From the NCBI RefSeq assembly GCF_020215645.1, contig NZ_CP084058.1:10230001-10294000 (forward strand): 64,000 nt of DNA, read 5' to 3'. A program made the position numbers and the translations under genes. Within the stretch, counting starts at the first letter, position 1; each line of letters begins with the position of its first letter. Source of the stretch: Nonomuraea gerenzanensis (GTDB lineage Bacteria; Actinomycetota; Actinomycetes; Streptosporangiales; Streptosporangiaceae). Under the pieces are notes generated by a model. That model ran no database searches, was not told the DNA's origin, and worked only from the letters and a program-made list of their open reading frames with translations. Below, one piece after another: positions 35,784-44,607 of this stretch.

Positions 35784-38477
35784 ATGCGGCGCGTTCTCCT
35801 GATGGCCTTGGTGCTGGCGGGGATGACCGGGATCCTGGTGGGCCTGCTCAGTGTGGCCGATGTCCGGGTCGATGCGGTCAGGAGGTCCGCGGACCACGGG
35901 ATGTTCTCTTCTGACTGCTCGGCCCTGCCCTACGGCGAGGTCCACCGGCGCACGCAGCTGAAGATCCACAGCTCCGGGGTGAGCGTCCCGCTGTTGATCT
36001 CGACCACGGTGGCGACGGTGGCGGGGCACTCGACGCTGGCGCAGCCGCTTCTCACCGGCCCCAGGGAGCGGAGCTACCAGAGGCTGATGAGCTGCCTCCT
36101 GCGGACGGGCGATCCCGGGTGGGAGTGGGAGGAGAAGCGGTCCTCCATGCCGCTCGTGACGGTCGAGAACGGCGACGTCGTGGTCACCGACACGATCCGC
36201 ATCGACAGCGACTCGCTCACCGACACCACCTCCTCCGCTGGGGAGCGGTTCGGTCCCTGGACGTTCTACCGGCATGAGGAGAACGAGCATTGGTTCTTCG
36301 AGCTGAAGGCCTGCGGCCTCATGCCCTGGCACGACGTCACAGTGGAGGCCCCCTCAGGTTGGCTGCTCAACGCCGACCCGTTCCCCCAGTCCACTGACTC
36401 CCGGCACACGGTGTGGCGGCATCCCGTGGACATGGTCGAGTTCACGATGCTGCCCGACCCGGAGACGCGCGTCGCGGCGGGCGTCAACCAGCACCCGATC
36501 CGCGCGGTCCTGGTCCACTTCTGGGATCTGGTGGTCCTGCTGCTGGCCCTGGTCTGCACCCGCACGGTCGAGTTGCGCCGCTCGGCCTGGCCGCGGCCCG
36601 CAGGCCCCGACCCCGCGCATGACGCCCGCGCGATGCGGGTGCGCCAGGCGAGTGCCGTCAGGGCGCGCCGCAGAAGGTGGTGGCGATGGCGTTTGCGGTC
36701 ACGCGTCTTCGTCGTGCCATGCGTGCTCACCGCTCTGGCGGGCTGCGCCACCTGGGTGGAGGAGACGATCGACGCGTCCACGTCCTCCTACTGGCGGGGC
36801 TCGACCGCGGTGCTGCTCGTGGCGTCGGTGCTGGTGTTGTGGGCGGGCCACGTGCTCCGGCGGTCCACGGCCGTGGCCATGGCGGCCGTGGTGGCGGCCT
36901 ACGCCGGTATCGGCCTGGGCGAGCAGGCGTTTCCCGAAGAGCTTCCGTCCGGCGGCTGGACGCCCGTGGTCTGCGTCGCCGCGGATCTGCTGCTCCTCGT
37001 CCTGCTGATGAGCGCCGTGCTCAACGGCACCCGGCTGGCCTGGAACCCGCCGTCCCGCCCGCCGGACGGTGCCGTCCCTCGCACGACCCGAACGGTGGCG
37101 CCGCTCTGGGTCTGGCGCACCGCGACCGCGATGGCGGTGCTGATTGTGGTCTACGCCTGTTACGCGCTGGCCCGCGACAGGGTGTGGGCGGGATGGCTGG
37201 TCGGCGATCTCTCCTTGCTCAAGGGGGTGACGTGGGACCTGCTCTGGCTGCCGCTCCAGGTGCTGAAGTGGCTCGGCGGCGGCCTGGTGTGGATCTGGCC
37301 GCTGGCCGCGCTGGCCGGATGGCTGCGCGGGCAGGCCGCCGGTGCCCGCGCCGACAGAGGCGGCCCGTTGTGGCATCCCGTGCCCGGCGCGTCCCGCGCG
37401 CGGGCCCGGCTGTCCAGGCACCGGCGGCAGGTCATCGTGTGGGTGTTCGCCGTGCCGCTCTTCAGCTGGAGCGAGTCCTACGCCGGGCTGTGGCTCCCCG
37501 TCACGGTGACCGTGGGGGCGCTCGCCTTCTGGTTCATCCTGCGGGCGAGCCGGCCCAGGGTCATCTCGCTGTGGCCGCTCGAACGGCCAGCAGAGCCGGA
37601 CGGTCCCAGCCTGCTCGCGACCCTCGGCCCCGAGCGTGCCGGGCTCGCTCATGATCTGGCCCGCCGGTTCCTCGACCTGAGACGGCGGGGCCGTGCCTCT
37701 GACAACCAGGCGCAGCCCGCTCCGGACGGTCTGGAGAAGTGCTTCGAGGAGGCAGTGCGCTGGCCACCGGGGAGCGCCGCCCGGCTCCCCCGCGGCGTCA
37801 CCCCGCTGCACCTCGCGCTGCTCGCCGGCCCAGCGGCGAGCGGGGCGAGGGCGGGCGGGGCGAGGGCGGGCGGGGCGGGGGCGGGCGGCGCGTCGGCTCA
37901 GCGCCTCGGCCTACTGACCATGTTCCTCGGCCTGATCCCCATGACCTACCTGTGGTGGCGGGACATCATGATCCATGGCGGCCCCGCGGACCTCGAGTGG
38001 ACGGCGGGCCTGCTGTATCCGTCCTACCTGGCCTGGGACCTGATCTTCTGGTTCCTGCCCGGCCACCTGCTAGGCCTGCTGTGGCGGGAGCTGCCCGGCC
38101 GCACCGGACCGGTCAAGGCCCTGTCCATCAGCGGCGCGTATGCCGTCGGCGCGGGGGCCTACCTCGTCCTGGCGGCCCTCCTGGACCTCGGTGCGGTCAG
38201 CGAGACGGCGCTACGTGCCCTGCTGCTGTTCGCCGTGCTGACCATGGCGGGCCTCATCGTCGACATCCGGACGGTCCGCGACGTGATCCCGCCGTGGAGC
38301 CGCGTCGGCCGCACCCTGCTCGAGATCTACCGGCTGGAGAGCATCCCGTCGCAGGGCACGTTCCTGCTGGCGCAGCTCGCCGCCATCCTGGCGATCATCC
38401 AGTTCTTCAGGGGGCAGGGCGGTGAGCCGCAGTATCCGAGCATCGATCCGTTCAACATCCCCAGACCACCGAACTGA
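35784..38477 (+). CDS. Large multi-pass membrane protein of unknown function
   Basis: This 897-residue protein begins with a hydrophobic helix (residues 4-25). An extracytoplasmic domain of about 210 residues follows, with several cysteines (S-D-C-S, S-C-L-L, A-C-G-L). A series of helices then spans about residue 238 to the end. The membrane part is split by a large basic/Pro-rich cytoplasmic loop and an alanine/glycine repeat (SGARAGGARAGGAGAGG, near residues 690-706). No catalytic motif is recognised. It stands alone between the lyase and cimA; similar very large proteins occur in Streptomyces under DUF names. Confidence 0.8.
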   Translation: MRRVLLMALVLAGMTGILVGLLSVADVRVDAVRRSADHGMFSSDCSALPYGEVHRRTQLKIHSSGVSVPLLISTTVATVAGHSTLAQPLLTGPRERSYQRLMSCLLRTGDPGWEWEEKRSSMPLVTVENGDVVVTDTIRIDSDSLTDTTSSAGERFGPWTFYRHEENEHWFFELKACGLMPWHDVTVEAPSGWLLNADPFPQSTDSRHTVWRHPVDMVEFTMLPDPETRVAAGVNQHPIRAVLVHFWDLVVLLLALVCTRTVELRRSAWPRPAGPDPAHDARAMRVRQASAVRARRRRWWRWRLRSRVFVVPCVLTALAGCATWVEETIDASTSSYWRGSTAVLLVASVLVLWAGHVLRRSTAVAMAAVVAAYAGIGLGEQAFPEELPSGGWTPVVCVAADLLLLVLLMSAVLNGTRLAWNPPSRPPDGAVPRTTRTVAPLWVWRTATAMAVLIVVYACYALARDRVWAGWLVGDLSLLKGVTWDLLWLPLQVLKWLGGGLVWIWPLAALAGWLRGQAAGARADRGGPLWHPVPGASRARARLSRHRRQVIVWVFAVPLFSWSESYAGLWLPVTVTVGALAFWFILRASRPRVISLWPLERPAEPDGPSLLATLGPERAGLAHDLARRFLDLRRRGRASDNQAQPAPDGLEKCFEEAVRWPPGSAARLPRGVTPLHLALLAGPAASGARAGGARAGGAGAGGASAQRLGLLTMFLGLIPMTYLWWRDIMIHGGPADLEWTAGLLYPSYLAWDLIFWFLPGHLLGLLWRELPGRTGPVKALSISGAYAVGAGAYLVLAALLDLGAVSETALRALLLFAVLTMAGLIVDIRTVRDVIPPWSRVGRTLLEIYRLESIPSQGTFLLAQLAAILAIIQFFRGQGGEPQYPSIDPFNIPRPPN

Positions 38478-38498
38478 CCGCCTCCGCCCCTGGCCGCC

Positions 38499-40076
38499 CT
38501 ACGAGCAGTCGCGCCCCGCGCGCAGCAGCCCGTACGTGACCGCCTGCTCCAGCGCCTGCCACGACGCGTCGATGATGTTCTCGGCGACCCCCACCGTGGC
38601 CCACTCGGCCGTGTCGTCGCTGGAGGTGATGAGCACGCGCGTGATGGCGTCGGTGCCGTGGGTGCCTTCGAGGATGCGCACCTTGTAGTCGACCAGCTCC
38701 AGCTTGGCCAGCTCGGGGTAGAGCTTCTCCAGCGCCAGCCGGACGGCCCTGTCCAGGGCGTTGACGGGGCCGTTGCCCTCGCCGGTGGCCACGATGCGCT
38801 CGCCCTTGGCGTGCAGCTTGACCGTGGCCTCGCTGACCAGCTCGCCGCCCTTGGTGCGCTCGACGATCACGCGCCAGGACTCGACCTCGAAGTGGCGCCT
38901 GCGCTCGCCGTGGACGGTGTCGCGCAGCAGCAGCTCGAAGGAGGCGTCGGCGGCCTCGAAGGTGAAGCCTCTGGACTCCAGGTCCTTGACCCGGTCGACG
39001 AGGGTCTTGGTGTGCTCGGGGGTCAGGTCGTAGCCCAGCTCGCGGCCCTTCAGCTCGACCGACGCGCGGCCGGCCATGTCGGAGACGAGCATGCGCATGT
39101 CGTTGCCCACCTGGGCGGGGTCGATGTGCTGGTAGAGGTTGGGGTCCACCTTGATGGCGCTGGCGTGCAGGCCGGCCTTGTGGGCGAAGGCGGACATGCC
39201 GACGTAGGGCGCGTGGGAGTTGGGGGTGACGTTGGTGACCTCGGTGATCGCGTGGGCGATGCGGGTCATCTCGGCCAGCGACTCCTGGGGCACGAGCTCG
39301 AAGCCGCGCTTGAGCTGGAGGTTGGCCACGACCGTGAAGAGGTTGGCGTTGCCGGAGCGCTCGCCGTAGCCGTTGGCGCAGCCCTGGACGTGGGTGGCGC
39401 CCGCGCTGACGGCCGCCAGGGTGTTGGCCACGGCGCAGCCGGTGTCGTCGTGGCAGTGGATGCCGACGCGGGCGCTGGTGCGTACGGCGTCCTGGACGAT
39501 CTCGGCCAGCTCGTCGGGGAGCATGCCGCCGTTGGTGTCGCACAGGGCGATGACGTCGGCGCCGGCCTCGGCGGCGGTCCTGATGACCTCCAGCGCGTAG
39601 GCTGGGTTGGACTTGTAGCCGTCGAAGAAGTGCTCGGCGTCGAGGAAGACTCGCTGTCCCTCCGCACGAAGGTGAGAGACCGTGTCGCGGATCATCGCGA
39701 GGTTCTCCTGGAGAGTCGTGCGGAGGGCCAGCTCCACGTGCCGGTCGTGACTCTTGGCGACAAGGGTCACGACCGGCGCGCCGGATTCGCGCAAGGCGGC
39801 CACCAGTGGGTCGTCGGCGGCCTGCACACCTGCCCGGCGGGTCGCGCCGAACGCGGCTAGTTGCGCGTGCTTCAGGTCGAGCTCTGTTCGAGCGCGCCTG
39901 AAGAACTCTGTGTCCTTGGGGTTGGCGCCCGGCCAGCCCCCTTCGATGAAGCCGACGCCCAGGCTGTCCAGGTGCCGCGCGACGGCGAGCTTGTCGGCGA
40001 CCGTGAGGTTCAGGCCCTCTTGCTGGGCGCCGTCACGCAGCGTCGTGTCGTAGACGTGGAAGCGGTCGTCGGCCAT
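38499..40076 (-). CDS. cimA: Citramalate synthase
   Basis: This 525-residue member of the LeuA/HMGL family condenses acetyl-CoA with pyruvate to (R)-citramalate, the threonine-independent entry to isoleucine. The TTLRDGAQQEG motif is at residues 10-20, and metal/substrate residues lie in GIHCHDDTGCAVANT and NGYGERSGNANL. The C-terminal allosteric LeuA-dimer domain (FELLLRDTVHGERRRHFEVE onward) is present. It follows a leader with a peptide containing Leu-Leu-Ile-Ile and an intrinsic terminator (40131-40156), consistent with attenuation by branched-chain amino acids. Confidence 0.95.
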   Translation of the reverse strand: MADDRFHVYDTTLRDGAQQEGLNLTVADKLAVARHLDSLGVGFIEGGWPGANPKDTEFFRRARTELDLKHAQLAAFGATRRAGVQAADDPLVAALRESGAPVVTLVAKSHDRHVELALRTTLQENLAMIRDTVSHLRAEGQRVFLDAEHFFDGYKSNPAYALEVIRTAAEAGADVIALCDTNGGMLPDELAEIVQDAVRTSARVGIHCHDDTGCAVANTLAAVSAGATHVQGCANGYGERSGNANLFTVVANLQLKRGFELVPQESLAEMTRIAHAITEVTNVTPNSHAPYVGMSAFAHKAGLHASAIKVDPNLYQHIDPAQVGNDMRMLVSDMAGRASVELKGRELGYDLTPEHTKTLVDRVKDLESRGFTFEAADASFELLLRDTVHGERRRHFEVESWRVIVERTKGGELVSEATVKLHAKGERIVATGEGNGPVNALDRAVRLALEKLYPELAKLELVDYKVRILEGTHGTDAITRVLITSSDDTAEWATVGVAENIIDASWQALEQAVTYGLLRAGRDCS

Positions 40077-40120
40077 GAGTCTCTCTTCTCTGCGGAAGGC
40101 GGAAGTCCGTGTGGGTTCGG

Positions 40121-40156
40121 GAAAACAAAAAGACCCCTCACGGACGTGAGAGGTCT
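40121..40156 (-). terminator. Attenuator terminator in the cimA leader
   Basis: On the minus strand AGACCTCTCACG (40156-40145) pairs with CGTGAGGGGTCT (40142-40131) with one mismatch, giving about 11 pairs and a tetraloop. It is followed by TTTTTGTTTTC (40130-40121). It lies 44 bases upstream of the cimA ATG, so it can stop transcription before the gene. Confidence 0.88.
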
Positions 40157-40191
40157 GCGCGCTGGCGGTGTCCCTGCGTTAGCCAGCGCGC
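40157..40191 (-). promoter_or_regulatory. Leader hairpin overlapping the leader-peptide stop
   Basis: GCGCGCTGGC (40191-40182) pairs perfectly over 10 bp with GCCAGCGCGC (40166-40157), with a 15-base loop that contains the TAA of the leader peptide. It immediately precedes the terminator stem. A ribosome at the stop codon or at the Ile codons would open it. Confidence 0.75.
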
Positions 40192-40220
40192 CTGCCGATA
40201 ATGAGCAGACCGTAGAACAT
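40179..40220 (-). CDS. Leader peptide M-F-Y-G-L-L-I-I-G-R-R-A-G upstream of cimA
   Basis: This 13-codon ORF contains consecutive Leu-Leu-Ile-Ile codons (CTG CTC ATT ATC) and ends in TAA inside the loop of a 10-bp hairpin, 102 bases before cimA. It has a weak ribosome-binding site (GGACGG). Consecutive branched-chain codons followed by a hairpin and an intrinsic terminator are the signature of ribosome-mediated attenuation. The gene it precedes makes the isoleucine precursor. Confidence 0.8.
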   Translation of the reverse strand: MFYGLLIIGRRAG

Positions 40221-40288
40221 GGTGCCGTCCAGTCTGCCACACGCATTCACCATTCGGCACACCGGTCTCACTCCATGGACATCACGGC

Positions 40289-40936
40289 TCACACCCGCAC
40301 GCCGACACCGCCGGTGATGAGGCGCTCCAGCGCGGCGGGGTCGAACGCCTCGTTGCCCAGGAGCTGCCCGTCGAGCACCACGGTGGGCGTGCCCTGCAGC
40401 GGGATCTTGGCCGTCTCCGCCAGGTGGGCCCTGGCGTACGTCTGCGAGGTGACGCACGAGTCCACGGACGCGCCGGCCTTGCGCGCCGCCCCGATCAGCT
40501 CCTCGACGGTGTACCCGGACGCGGTGCCGTGCGGCGCGGGCTGCATGGCGTACACCTGGTCCCTGAACGCCAGCCAGCTCTCGGCCGGGACGCAGCGGGC
40601 CGCCGCGGCGGCGCGGATGGAGTTGGAGCGCATGGGCTCCTCCTGGAAGATCGTCACGGTGTGGAAGACGACCTTGACCTTGCCCTCCCGCGCCAGCTTC
40701 CTGATCGTGGGGTCCACCTTGGCGTGCATGTCCTTGCAGACGGGACAGTCGAAGTCCTCGTACACGTCGAGCACGGGAGCATCGCTCCCGAGGTCCGCCA
40801 GCACCATCGAGCCGTCCGCCTGCCGCGTGAGCGTCACCTCGCCGGAGGACGACACGCCCGGCCCCGAGAACGCCAGCACCCCGAGTACGGCGATCGCCGC
40901 GCACGCCAGCGCGATCGCCATCAACCGCTTCTTCAT
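40289..40936 (-). CDS. DsbA-like thioredoxin-fold disulfide protein
   Basis: This 215-residue membrane-anchored or secreted protein has one N-terminal hydrophobic segment (residues 4-24) and a DsbA/thioredoxin_4 domain. The redox motif is Cys64-Pro-Val-Cys67 and the cis-proline loop is GTPTVVL. Two further cysteines (in ARCVPAE and DSCVTSQ) may form a second pair. It probably introduces disulfides into exported proteins, such as the Cys-containing secreted proteins encoded here. It lies upstream of the cimA leader and is divergent from the O-methyltransferase gene. Confidence 0.92.
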   Translation of the reverse strand: MKKRLMAIALACAAIAVLGVLAFSGPGVSSSGEVTLTRQADGSMVLADLGSDAPVLDVYEDFDCPVCKDMHAKVDPTIRKLAREGKVKVVFHTVTIFQEEPMRSNSIRAAAAARCVPAESWLAFRDQVYAMQPAPHGTASGYTVEELIGAARKAGASVDSCVTSQTYARAHLAETAKIPLQGTPTVVLDGQLLGNEAFDPAALERLITGGVGVRV

Positions 40937-40995
40937 CAGCCCACTCTCACCTCATTGATCGCGCAGACCCTACCCGAAACGGAAACAATGGCCGC

Positions 40996-41640
40996 ATGAA
41001 GGCATACCTCCTCGACGCCGCCGTCGCGCGGTACGTCGCCGAGCACACCACCGCGCCCGACGCCCTGCTGGAAGCGCTGGAGAGGGAGACCGCCGAGGTC
41101 GCGGGCGAGGACGCGACCATGCAGATCTCCTTCGACCAGGGCCGGTTCCTCACGATGATCACGCAGCTCATGGGGCCGCGGGTGGCCGTGGAGGTGGGAA
41201 CGTTCACCGGATATTCGTCCATCTGCATCGCGCGCGGGCTGTCGGGCGGCACGTTGCACTGCTTCGACGTCAGCGAGAAGTGGACCTCCATCGCCCGCCG
41301 CTACTGGCACGAGGCGGGGGTGGAGGACCGCGTGACGCTGACGCTCGGGCCGGCCGCCGACACGCTCGCCGCCTTCGACCAGCCGATCGACCTGGCCTTC
41401 CTGGACGCCGACAAGCAGAGCTACCCGGTCTACTACGAGCTGCTGATGGACCGGCTGCGGCCCGGCGGACTGATCCTGGCGGACAACACGCTGCGCAGGG
41501 GCTGGGTGGCCGATCCCGCGCACGAGGAGCCGACGACGGTGCAGATCCGGCAGTTCAACGACCTGGTGATGGCGGACCCCCGGGTGACCGTGCTGACCCT
41601 GCCCGTCGCCGACGGGATGACGATGATCAGGAAGGGGTAG
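40996..41640 (+). CDS. O-methyltransferase (CCoAOMT/catechol type)
   Basis: This 214-residue class I SAM-dependent methyltransferase of family 3 has motif I VEVGTFTGYSS at about residues 61-71 and the metal-binding DLAFLDADK at about 132-140, plus LADNTL. Such enzymes methylate catechol-type hydroxyls with Mg; the natural substrate is unknown. It is followed seven bases later by an aldo/keto reductase gene, so the two probably form an operon. Confidence 0.93.
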   Translation: MKAYLLDAAVARYVAEHTTAPDALLEALERETAEVAGEDATMQISFDQGRFLTMITQLMGPRVAVEVGTFTGYSSICIARGLSGGTLHCFDVSEKWTSIARRYWHEAGVEDRVTLTLGPAADTLAAFDQPIDLAFLDADKQSYPVYYELLMDRLRPGGLILADNTLRRGWVADPAHEEPTTVQIRQFNDLVMADPRVTVLTLPVADGMTMIRKG

Positions 41641-41647
41641 CGCGACC

Positions 41648-42631
41648 ATGAGATCCCGCACGCTCGGACGGCACGGCCCGGCGGTCTCGGCGCTGGGCTT
41701 CGGCGCGATGACGCTGGCGCCCCGCGTCTACACCGAGGTCAGCGAGCAGGAGGCCACCGGCGCCCTGCTCGCCGCGCTGGACGCGGGCATCACCCTGATC
41801 GACACCGCCGACATCTACGGCGCCGGATACAGCGAGAGCCTGATCGGGCGGGTGCTGCGCGGGCGGCGCGAGGAGGTGGTGCTGGCCACCAAGTTCGGTG
41901 GCAACGCCGACGAGCGGGGCCGGCTGCGGCCTGGCCTCGGCCGTCCCGCCTACGTACGGACGGCGCTGGAGGCCAGCCTCACCCGGCTCGGCACCGACCA
42001 CGTGGACCTGTACTACCTGCACCGCCTCGACCCGACCACCCCCGTCGAGGAGACCATGGGCGCCCTGGCCGAGCTGGTCCAGGAGGGCAAGATCCGCCAC
42101 GCCGGCCTGTCGGAGGTCTCCCCCGCCACGCTCAGGCGGGCCTGCGCCGTGCACCCGGTGGCCGCCCTCCAGACCGAGTACTCCCTGCTCAACCGGGCCC
42201 CGGAGAAGGAGGTGCTGCCGGCCTGCGAGGAGCTGGGGGTCGGCTTCGTCGCCTACAGCCCGCTGGGCCGGGGCCTGCTCGGCGGCGTCGTACGGACCCG
42301 GGCCGACCTCGGGGCCGGCGACTGGCGGCGGGGCAACCCGCGCTTCCAGGAGGGCAACCTGGACCGCAACGTGGCGCTGACGGACGCCGTGGCGGCCCTG
42401 GCGGCCGAGTGCGGGCTGTCGGTGGCCCAGCTCGCCCTGGCCTGGCTCGTGCACCGGGGCACGGTGCCTATCCCGGGCACGACCAGGGCCGCGAACGTAC
42501 GTGCCAACGCGGCCGCCGCCGAGGTGCGGCTGGACGAGGAGACCGTGCGGCGGCTGGAGGCGCTGGTGCCGCCGGAGGCCGTGGCGGGCGAGCAGGGGGA
42601 CGAGGGTTACCTGAGCAGGATCGACCGGTAA
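41648..42631 (+). CDS. Aldo/keto reductase
   Basis: This 327-residue NADPH-dependent (alpha/beta)8 barrel has the catalytic tetrad in DTADIYG (Asp, Tyr), VLATKFGG (Lys) and YYLHRLD (His). The C-terminal cofactor segment is in PIPGTTRAANV. It resembles the YakC/AKR13-like group of bacterial aldehyde reductases. It is likely cotranscribed with the O-methyltransferase. The substrate cannot be assigned. Confidence 0.94.
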   Translation: MRSRTLGRHGPAVSALGFGAMTLAPRVYTEVSEQEATGALLAALDAGITLIDTADIYGAGYSESLIGRVLRGRREEVVLATKFGGNADERGRLRPGLGRPAYVRTALEASLTRLGTDHVDLYYLHRLDPTTPVEETMGALAELVQEGKIRHAGLSEVSPATLRRACAVHPVAALQTEYSLLNRAPEKEVLPACEELGVGFVAYSPLGRGLLGGVVRTRADLGAGDWRRGNPRFQEGNLDRNVALTDAVAALAAECGLSVAQLALAWLVHRGTVPIPGTTRAANVRANAAAAEVRLDEETVRRLEALVPPEAVAGEQGDEGYLSRIDR

Positions 42632-42713
42632 ATCCGCGGGCCGCACGCCCTGTATTCACACCCCCGGCCCGGCATACGCTCGGTCACTCCGCCCGAAGAA
42701 AGGATGCAGCGCC

Positions 42714-43253
42714 ATGGCCGCTCCGCTCGAAGAGCGATTCCGAACTGTGCGTGAATTGCATCCCGAATATCGGGTCGAAACGGTGCGGGGCCGGATCGTG
42801 GTCAACGAGGCGGGCACCTGGCAGCACAACATGTCGCTGTTCCGGGTGCTGCGCGCGCTGCTCGGCCCGACCGTCGAGCGGGGCTGGCAGATCTGGCCGA
42901 ACATCACCATCCACCTGGGCCGGCAGGCCGATCGGTACATCCCCGACCTGACGGTGGTGCCGCAGTCGCCGCGGCTGCACAAGGAGTACGCGGTGCACGG
43001 GGATTCGACGCTGCTGCTCGTCGACATCGTTTCCTCCGGCAGTTCCTACGACGATTACTACGTCAAACCGTGCGGTTACTCGCCGGCCGGGGTGCCGCTT
43101 TATCTCATCGTCGATCCGGCGCAGCAGACGGTGCGGCTGCACAGCGAGCCCGGTGGCCGCGCATACGGCCGGGAAACGATCGCGAGCGTCGCCGAGCCGC
43201 TGTTCCTGCCGGCGCCGTGGGAATTGTCGCTGCATATCGGCGAATTCTGGTGA
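42714..43253 (+). CDS. Uma2/DUF820 family protein (PD-(D/E)XK fold)
   Basis: This 179-residue protein is of the Uma2 family, abundant in filamentous actinobacteria and cyanobacteria. The nuclease-like residues are Asp78 in PDLTVV, Asp104 in VDIVSSG (Glu in most members) and Lys118 in YVKPCGYSPAGVPLYLIVD. Biochemical function is unproven. The Glu-to-Asp change keeps acidity. It stands alone and ends in a hairpin that overlaps its stop codon and also serves ilvE. Confidence 0.9.
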   Translation: MAAPLEERFRTVRELHPEYRVETVRGRIVVNEAGTWQHNMSLFRVLRALLGPTVERGWQIWPNITIHLGRQADRYIPDLTVVPQSPRLHKEYAVHGDSTLLLVDIVSSGSSYDDYYVKPCGYSPAGVPLYLIVDPAQQTVRLHSEPGGRAYGRETIASVAEPLFLPAPWELSLHIGEFW

Positions 43254-43275
43254 GCCCGCCGCACGGCGGGCTCAC
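43250..43275. terminator. Bidirectional terminator hairpin between the Uma2 gene and ilvE
   Basis: GTGAGCCCGCC (43250-43260) pairs perfectly with GGCGGGCTCAC (43265-43275), with a four-base loop. The TGA of the Uma2-type gene (43251-43253) is inside the left arm. It lies nine bases from the ilvE stop on the opposite strand. Confidence 0.75.
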
Positions 43276-43283
43276 CGGGAGGA

Positions 43284-44381
43284 TCAGCCGATCTTGTGGA
43301 TCCAGTCGTGGGTGTCGGGGCGGGCGCCGTACTGGATGCCGACGAGCTCCTCGCGCACCCGCATCGTCACCGGGCCGGGCGTGCCGTCGGCCACGGTCCA
43401 CGAGCGGTCGGCGCCCTTGACCGTGCCGACCGGCGTCACCACGGCCGCCGTGCCGCACGCGAACACCTCGGTGAGGTCGCCGGAGGCGCTGGCCTGCTGC
43501 CACTCGTCCACCGTGATGAGCCGCTCCTCGGTCTCCAGCCCCAGGTCGCCGGCCAGCTCCAGGATCGACTCGCGGGTGATGCCGGGCAGCAGGGTGCCGG
43601 TGAGCGAGGGGGTGACGAGCTTGTCGCCGAAGACGAAGAACAGGTTCATCCCGCCCATCTCCTCGACGTAGCGGTGCTCCTGTGCGTCCAGCCAGACCAC
43701 CTGGTCGCAGCCGTTCTCCACCGCCTGCCGCTGCGCCACGAACGCCGCGGCGTAGTTGCCGCCGCACTTGGCGAAGCCGGTGCCGCCGGGGGCGGCGCGG
43801 GTGTACTCGGTGGACAGCCAGACGGAGACGGGCTTGATGCCGCCGGTGAAGTACGAGGCCGCCGGCGAGGCGATGACCATGTACTTGTACGTCTTCGACG
43901 GGTAGTTGACGCCCAGCCCCGCCTGAGTGGCGATCATGAAGGGGCGCAGGTAGAGGCTGTGGCCCTCGGTGGTGGGCACCCACTCCTTGTCGGTCTGGAC
44001 GAGCAGCTCCAGCGACTCAACGAACGTCTCCTCCGGCAGCTCCGGCATCGCCATGCGGGCGGCCGAGCGGTTGAAACGGCCGGCGTTGGCGTACGGGCGG
44101 AACGTCACGATCGAGCCGCTGATCTGCCGGTAGGCCTTCAGGCCCTCGAACAGCTCCTGCGCGTAGTGGAAGACCGAGGTGGCGGGGTCGAGCGAGAGCG
44201 GGCCGTACGGCATGAGCCGGGCGTCGTGCCAGCCCTCGCCCTCGGTGTAGTCGATCGAGATCATGTGATCGGTGAACGTCTGCCCGAACCCCGGGTTCGC
44301 CAGTACCTGCTCCCGCTCGGCCGCGGTGCGAGCGTGGTCGGATAGCTGCACGTCGAAGCTGAGCTTCGGAGCGATGGTCAT
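43284..44381 (-). CDS. ilvE: Branched-chain amino acid aminotransferase
   Basis: IlvE is a 365-residue class IV PLP aminotransferase performing the last step of leucine, isoleucine and valine synthesis with glutamate. It has the family blocks [26 protein letters not shown] and [16 protein letters not shown] (containing the PLP-binding Lys), and [13 protein letters not shown]. Length is usual for the actinobacterial type. It lies downstream of leuB on the same strand but separated by a strong leuB terminator, so it probably has its own promoter in the 226-base gap. Confidence 0.97.
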   Translation of the reverse strand: MTIAPKLSFDVQLSDHARTAAEREQVLANPGFGQTFTDHMISIDYTEGEGWHDARLMPYGPLSLDPATSVFHYAQELFEGLKAYRQISGSIVTFRPYANAGRFNRSAARMAMPELPEETFVESLELLVQTDKEWVPTTEGHSLYLRPFMIATQAGLGVNYPSKTYKYMVIASPAASYFTGGIKPVSVWLSTEYTRAAPGGTGFAKCGGNYAAAFVAQRQAVENGCDQVVWLDAQEHRYVEEMGGMNLFFVFGDKLVTPSLTGTLLPGITRESILELAGDLGLETEERLITVDEWQQASASGDLTEVFACGTAAVVTPVGTVKGADRSWTVADGTPGPVTMRVREELVGIQYGARPDTHDWIHKIG

Positions 44382-44550
44382 GACGGCGGTCCTTCTCTCT
44401 ACGGTCTACCGAAATCTACCGGAATCCGGTCACCCGTCCGGGAGCTGTCGCTTCCGCATGGGCGGTTCGTACTTCCTATTGTCTCGCTATATGGGATGGC
44501 AAGCGGCGGATGGGGTGGTTGGCCCGATTACCGCCTTGACCTGGGAACAC

Positions 44551-44591
44551 GAAAACGCGCCCGGCAGTCCTCCTCGGACCGCCAGGCGCGT
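44551..44591 (-). terminator. Intrinsic terminator after leuB
   Basis: On the minus strand ACGCGCC (44591-44585) pairs with GGCGCGT (44561-44555), with further inner pairing (GGC/GCC and GTCC/GGAC), followed by TTTTC. It begins 17 bases after the leuB stop. The rest of the leuB-ilvE gap holds no visible gene and presumably the ilvE promoter. Confidence 0.85.
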
Positions 44592-44607
44592 ACGGGGCTA
44601 GGCGGTC

